A stretch of DNA of 64,000 nt. Origin: an uncultured Dialister sp. (GTDB taxonomy: Bacteria > Bacillota > Negativicutes > Veillonellales > Dialisteraceae). The notes below the pieces were generated by a model that was not told where the DNA came from, did no database searches, and was given only the letters and a program-made list of their open reading frames with translations. The DNA is taken from positions 8,482 through 72,481 of the forward strand of contig CAKPQG010000012.1 in assembly GCA_934178345.1 (NCBI GenBank), given 5' to 3'. A program made the translations under genes and the position numbers. This document shows, piece after piece, positions 61,453 through 64,000 of the stretch (its first letter is position 1; every line of letters begins with the position of its first letter).

Positions 61453-62487
61453 ATGGCAGTGAGCGAGACAGGAAGCAAGCTCTCCATCATCCGCATCGTG
61501 CAGGTGCTTTTGCGCGAGTCGGACAAGGATCACCCTTTGTCGCAGCAGGATATTCTTCGTCTGATGGAAAGCAAGTATGGGATGGTCGTGAGCCGGAAGT
61601 CTGTTTCCAGAAATCTGCTCCGCCTGAAGGAGGCGGGGCTGCCTGTGATGTGCCGCGAGGTGCCGCGCATGGTGAATGGGAAGGAAGCGCCGCTTTCGCT
61701 TGACTGGTACTGGGATCACGTACTCTCTCCGCAAGATCTGAAGACGGTGATCGATCTCCTCTATTTCTCGCATCTTCCGGCGATGCAGATCCGGCAGCTC
61801 ACCGAGAAGCTGAAGCGGCTGCAGTGCCGTTCTTTTGAAGACGGGAAGGAAGGCATACGAAATCTGCCGCTCTCGCAGAATCTCCCGGATGTGCGGGAGG
61901 CGCTTGTCCTGCTCTCGCAGGCACTTTGCGAAAAGAAGCAAATTTCCTTTTTCTATGACCACTATGAAGTGGACGGCAAACGGCATCACGGTGTGAGCCC
62001 GTCAGGAGAGGCGCGCTGCTATATCGTACATCCTTTTCAGGTGGTCGCATCGGATGACCGGTACTGCCTTCTCTGTAATGTGGAAGGACGGGAGGATATT
62101 TCCTATTTTTTTGTAGACCGCATGGCGGACATCGCGCTCCTTTCCGCGCCGGCGCGGGGGCAGAAAAGCCTTGCAGGTGCAGATGCTTCCGCGAAGCTCG
62201 ATGAGCTCATGGTGGCGAGCCGCGATATTTATACAGGAAATCCGGTGGCGATCACCTTCGAGGCAGATGTGCGCCTTCTGACAGATATTCAGACGGATTT
62301 CGGCAAGAGAGCCCGTCTCATTTCCGCAAGCCCGGACAAGGTGACCATGGAAGTGACGCTCCCCCAAGCCGCCATGAAGGCATGGGCTCTGAAGAAGGCA
62401 CCGCTCGTCAAGGTGCTCTCCCCGTCGTACCTGGTGCGGGAGGTGAAGGAGGCGGCCCAGAGTCTGGCGCGCCTCTACGGCCTATGA
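61453..62487 (+). CDS. WYL-domain transcriptional regulator
   Basis: The 344-residue protein has an N-terminal HTH-like region (SQQDILRLMESKYGMVVSRK, about 30-55) and a WYL ligand-binding domain (RCYIVHPFQVVASDDRYCLL, residues ~190-225) followed by a WCX-like C-terminal part. Such proteins respond to nucleotides or nucleic acid and regulate diverse genes, including stress and defence loci; no defence genes are near here. The ribosome site AAAGGAGGTGATCC is a near-perfect anti-SD match. Its TGA overlaps the ATG of the DUF2953 gene (ATGA). Confidence 0.88.
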   Translation: MAVSETGSKLSIIRIVQVLLRESDKDHPLSQQDILRLMESKYGMVVSRKSVSRNLLRLKEAGLPVMCREVPRMVNGKEAPLSLDWYWDHVLSPQDLKTVIDLLYFSHLPAMQIRQLTEKLKRLQCRSFEDGKEGIRNLPLSQNLPDVREALVLLSQALCEKKQISFFYDHYEVDGKRHHGVSPSGEARCYIVHPFQVVASDDRYCLLCNVEGREDISYFFVDRMADIALLSAPARGQKSLAGADASAKLDELMVASRDIYTGNPVAITFEADVRLLTDIQTDFGKRARLISASPDKVTMEVTLPQAAMKAWALKKAPLVKVLSPSYLVREVKEAAQSLARLYGL

Positions 62488-63155
62488 TCGCAGGCATGCT
62501 TGCCTTTCTCCTCGCCGCCATTCTTATCCTGCTCCTGATCCCCATCCGTTATACCGTGACGCTCGTGCGCTGGCGGCTCATCCTGTCGGTCTCTGTGCTT
62601 TTGGGTCTTTGGCGGAAGGAAATCGAGCTTCCGTCTGCCAAAAAAGAGACTCCCCCTCCCGTGGAAATGACGGAAGAGCCTGAAGAAGACTGGATGGAAG
62701 AAACGCTCGCACAGGCAGAAGAGAAGGCAGAGGTGCAGGAGAGGCTGCCGGATTCTGGCGAGGCGGCAGTCGAGAGAGAGACCGAGGAGAAGAAGGGGCA
62801 TACCCTTTGGGAAGAGATCCGTTTCGCGATGGAGAATGGTCTGGCGGAGCGCGTCCTCCATGCGGCAGGGAAGATCCTGTCGCACAGCTTTCCACGCCAG
62901 TGCCGCATCCGCGGAGACTTTGGGACAGGCGACCCTATGACGACGGGCATCGCCTGCGGCATGTCGATGGCATTCCTCGCCAAAGAGACACAAGAAATCC
63001 GATGGAATTATCTGGAACCTGTGAATACCTTATCGGGGGAAGCAAAGGGGCGGATCATTCCTTTGACGATGATCTATATAGCCGGCAGGCTTCTCCTGTC
63101 GAGACCCGCCAGAGAGTTCTGGCATTTCAGAAAAGAGGAAAAGAACCATGGATGA
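62484..63155 (+). CDS. DUF2953 protein (YtfI-like)
   Basis: The 223-residue protein opens with a membrane helix (MLAFLLAAILILLLIPIRY), has an acidic middle (residues ~55-105) and a C-terminal half with RIRGDFGTGDPMTTGIACGM, the DUF2953 hallmark. Start overlaps the WYL stop; end overlaps gerW by 8 bp. In Bacillus the equivalent ytfI also precedes ytfJ/gerW. Function unknown. Confidence 0.85.
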   Translation: MIAGMLAFLLAAILILLLIPIRYTVTLVRWRLILSVSVLLGLWRKEIELPSAKKETPPPVEMTEEPEEDWMEETLAQAEEKAEVQERLPDSGEAAVERETEEKKGHTLWEEIRFAMENGLAERVLHAAGKILSHSFPRQCRIRGDFGTGDPMTTGIACGMSMAFLAKETQEIRWNYLEPVNTLSGEAKGRIIPLTMIYIAGRLLLSRPAREFWHFRKEEKNHG

Positions 63156-63570
63156 TGAAGTTAGAAAGCAGATTTTTGAAGATTTCAAGAAAATGATCAC
63201 CACCGAGTCTGTGGTGGGTCAGCCGATCTACTTGGGCGATGCGACCATCGTGCCCTTCGTGGATATTTCCTTCGGATTCGGCACCGGCAGCCAAGGCACG
63301 AACGCCGCAGGCGGTGCCGGCGGCGGCAAGGTGACACCGACCGCTGTCCTCATCATGAAGGGGGAACGTGTCGAGCTCTTCTCTATCAAGAATGCAGGAC
63401 CGAATGGTACCATCGATAAGGTGCTGAACATGGTCCCGGAGGTCATCTCCCATTTCACCAAGAAGAAGGAAAAGCAGGAAGAAGTGAGAGAGGCGGCGCT
63501 CAAAGAAGCCAAGCAGGCCATGGCAGAAGAAGCAGAGACGGCGGCGATCGAAGCAAAGAGCGAGAAATAG
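63148..63570 (+). CDS. ytfJ: GerW/YtfJ family protein
   Basis: The 140-residue protein has the YtfJ core (VVGQPIYLGDATIVPFVDIS, FGFGTGS, a Gly-rich loop at about residues 47-61, then TPTAVLIMKGERVELFSI) and a Lys/Glu/Ala-rich C-terminal extension (about 105-140). In spore formers it is needed for normal germination; no other sporulation gene is seen here, so it likely has a general role. Translation is probably coupled to DUF2953. TAG stop followed at once by a GGGACTGGTGACTAGTGGC array. Confidence 0.9.
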   Translation: MDDEVRKQIFEDFKKMITTESVVGQPIYLGDATIVPFVDISFGFGTGSQGTNAAGGAGGGKVTPTAVLIMKGERVELFSIKNAGPNGTIDKVLNMVPEVISHFTKKKEKQEEVREAALKEAKQAMAEEAETAAIEAKSEK

Positions 63571-63605
63571 GGACTGGTGACTAGTGGCTAGTGACTAGTG
63601 AGTAG
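63571..63605. repeat. GTGACTR heptamer array at the ytfJ stop
   Basis: GGGACTGGTGACTAGTGGCT and further heptamers immediately after the stop. Confidence 0.85.
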
Positions 63606-63616
63606 GCACAATATAT

Positions 63617-63664
63617 CGGGAAACGCTGATTAAATCTGACAACGATTTCATCAGTGTTTCCCTA
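63617..63664. mobile_element. Deleted MITE copy (joined terminal repeats)
   Basis: GGGAAACGCTGATTAAATC and GATTTCATCAGTGTTTCCCTA separated by a few bases; same deletion form as at 26222. Confidence 0.8.
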
Positions 63665-63794
63665 GCCCCTTCCTTTGGAAGGGGCAGCCGAGCGGAGCGA
63701 GGCGGGGTTGGCCTCTACGTATGTCAGACCGTCGGAAAACGAAAGCCAACCTCCGCCCCTACGGGGCACCTCCTTCCAGAGGAAGGAGGGAGAA
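63665..63794. repeat. Long hairpin-forming GC-rich repeat
   Basis: CCTTCCTTTGGAAGG (63669) and CCTTCCAGAGGAAGG (63772) hairpins bracket GGCGGGGTTGGC (63701) and its inverted partner GCCAACCTCCGCC (63748). No gene. Resembles the interior style of the element at 18637. Confidence 0.65.
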
Positions 63795-63811
63795 GCCGAA
63801 AGCGGGCATCG

Positions 63812-64000
63812 CTGACCTGAAGTTTGAAAGCAGGGATGATTAGTAGCTAGGGATTGGGGATTAGGAGTGACTGGTGACTGGTGACTTGAATACCGCTTTC
63901 GGGCATCGCCACCATCTATACTCCGCGGCGCTTCTATTTTTTTATGCGCCGCACCACCCCCTTTGAACCCTCTGAACCTGCTCCCCCGCTGAACCTCTTT
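63812..64000. repeat. Mosaic repeat unit at the window end
   Basis: AAGTTTGAAAGCAGG, GGGATTGGGGATTAGG, GTGACTGGTGACTGGTGAC, CTTTCGGGCATCGCC (63894), class-B core GCGGCGCTTC...TGCGCCGC (63925-63952) and TTTGAACCCTCTGAACC. It runs off the window. Confidence 0.85.

Overview
The window is about 64 kb of chromosomal DNA carrying roughly 56 protein genes on both strands. No rRNA, tRNA, CRISPR array, prophage or transposase gene was seen. The gene content points to a diderm Firmicute (Negativicutes, Veillonellales; a Dialister-like organism is my best guess, from gene content only). Firmicute traits are a T-box leader, the order dacA-like/divIC/yabR/.../tilS/hpt/ftsH known from Bacillus, a DUF2953-GerW(YtfJ) pair, and intrinsic terminators. 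Outer-membrane traits are two RND pumps, a TonB-dependent receptor and a phosphoethanolamine-type transferase.

Layout. 1-11 kb: end of an RND pump gene, a secreted M48 protease, then cell envelope and housekeeping genes (D,D-carboxypeptidase, DivIC, S1 protein, Ppx/GppA, TilS, Hpt, FtsH). 11-18.6 kb: a fused FeoA-FeoB iron transporter and an RND adaptor/pump pair. 18.6-24.4 kb: a tryptophan T-box leader, then trpD, trpC, trpB and trpA; trpE, trpG and trpF are not here. 24.4-38 kb: a NiaR-like regulator, a pseudouridine synthase, several transporters (AEC, DMT, MATE), a 2-hydroxyacid dehydrogenase, a HAD phosphatase, a two-component system, exonuclease III and an ACT/UPF0210 pair. 38-41.5 kb: a Fur-family regulator and a zinc-type ABC transporter whose promoter lies between two perfect palindromes. 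41.6-57 kb: envelope and housekeeping genes (PEtN transferase, TrmB, FtsW/RodA, Maf), a TonB receptor, M18 aminopeptidase, a RelB/YafQ toxin-antitoxin pair, IMP dehydrogenase, a TetR regulator and a threonine-aldolase-like enzyme. 57-64 kb: sucC and sucD, PAP2 phosphatase, WYL regulator, DUF2953 and GerW.

The most striking property is the intergenic DNA. Almost every gap is filled by mosaic repeat units in either orientation. A unit combines arrays of several different heptamers (GTGACTR, CCCTGAA, CTAATCC, ATTCCTA) with a conserved TTCGGGCATCGCC block and one of two GC-rich palindromic cores. The GTGACT arrays carry stop codons in all three frames and repeatedly touch or supply the stop codons of flanking genes. 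Units also split operons: all trp gaps, the T-box/trpD gap and the sucC/sucD gap. A separate family of exactly 165-bp elements with TA-flanked terminal inverted repeats (MITE-like) occurs in four full and several deleted copies. Together these make the window look like a compact housekeeping genome remodelled by short non-coding repeats.
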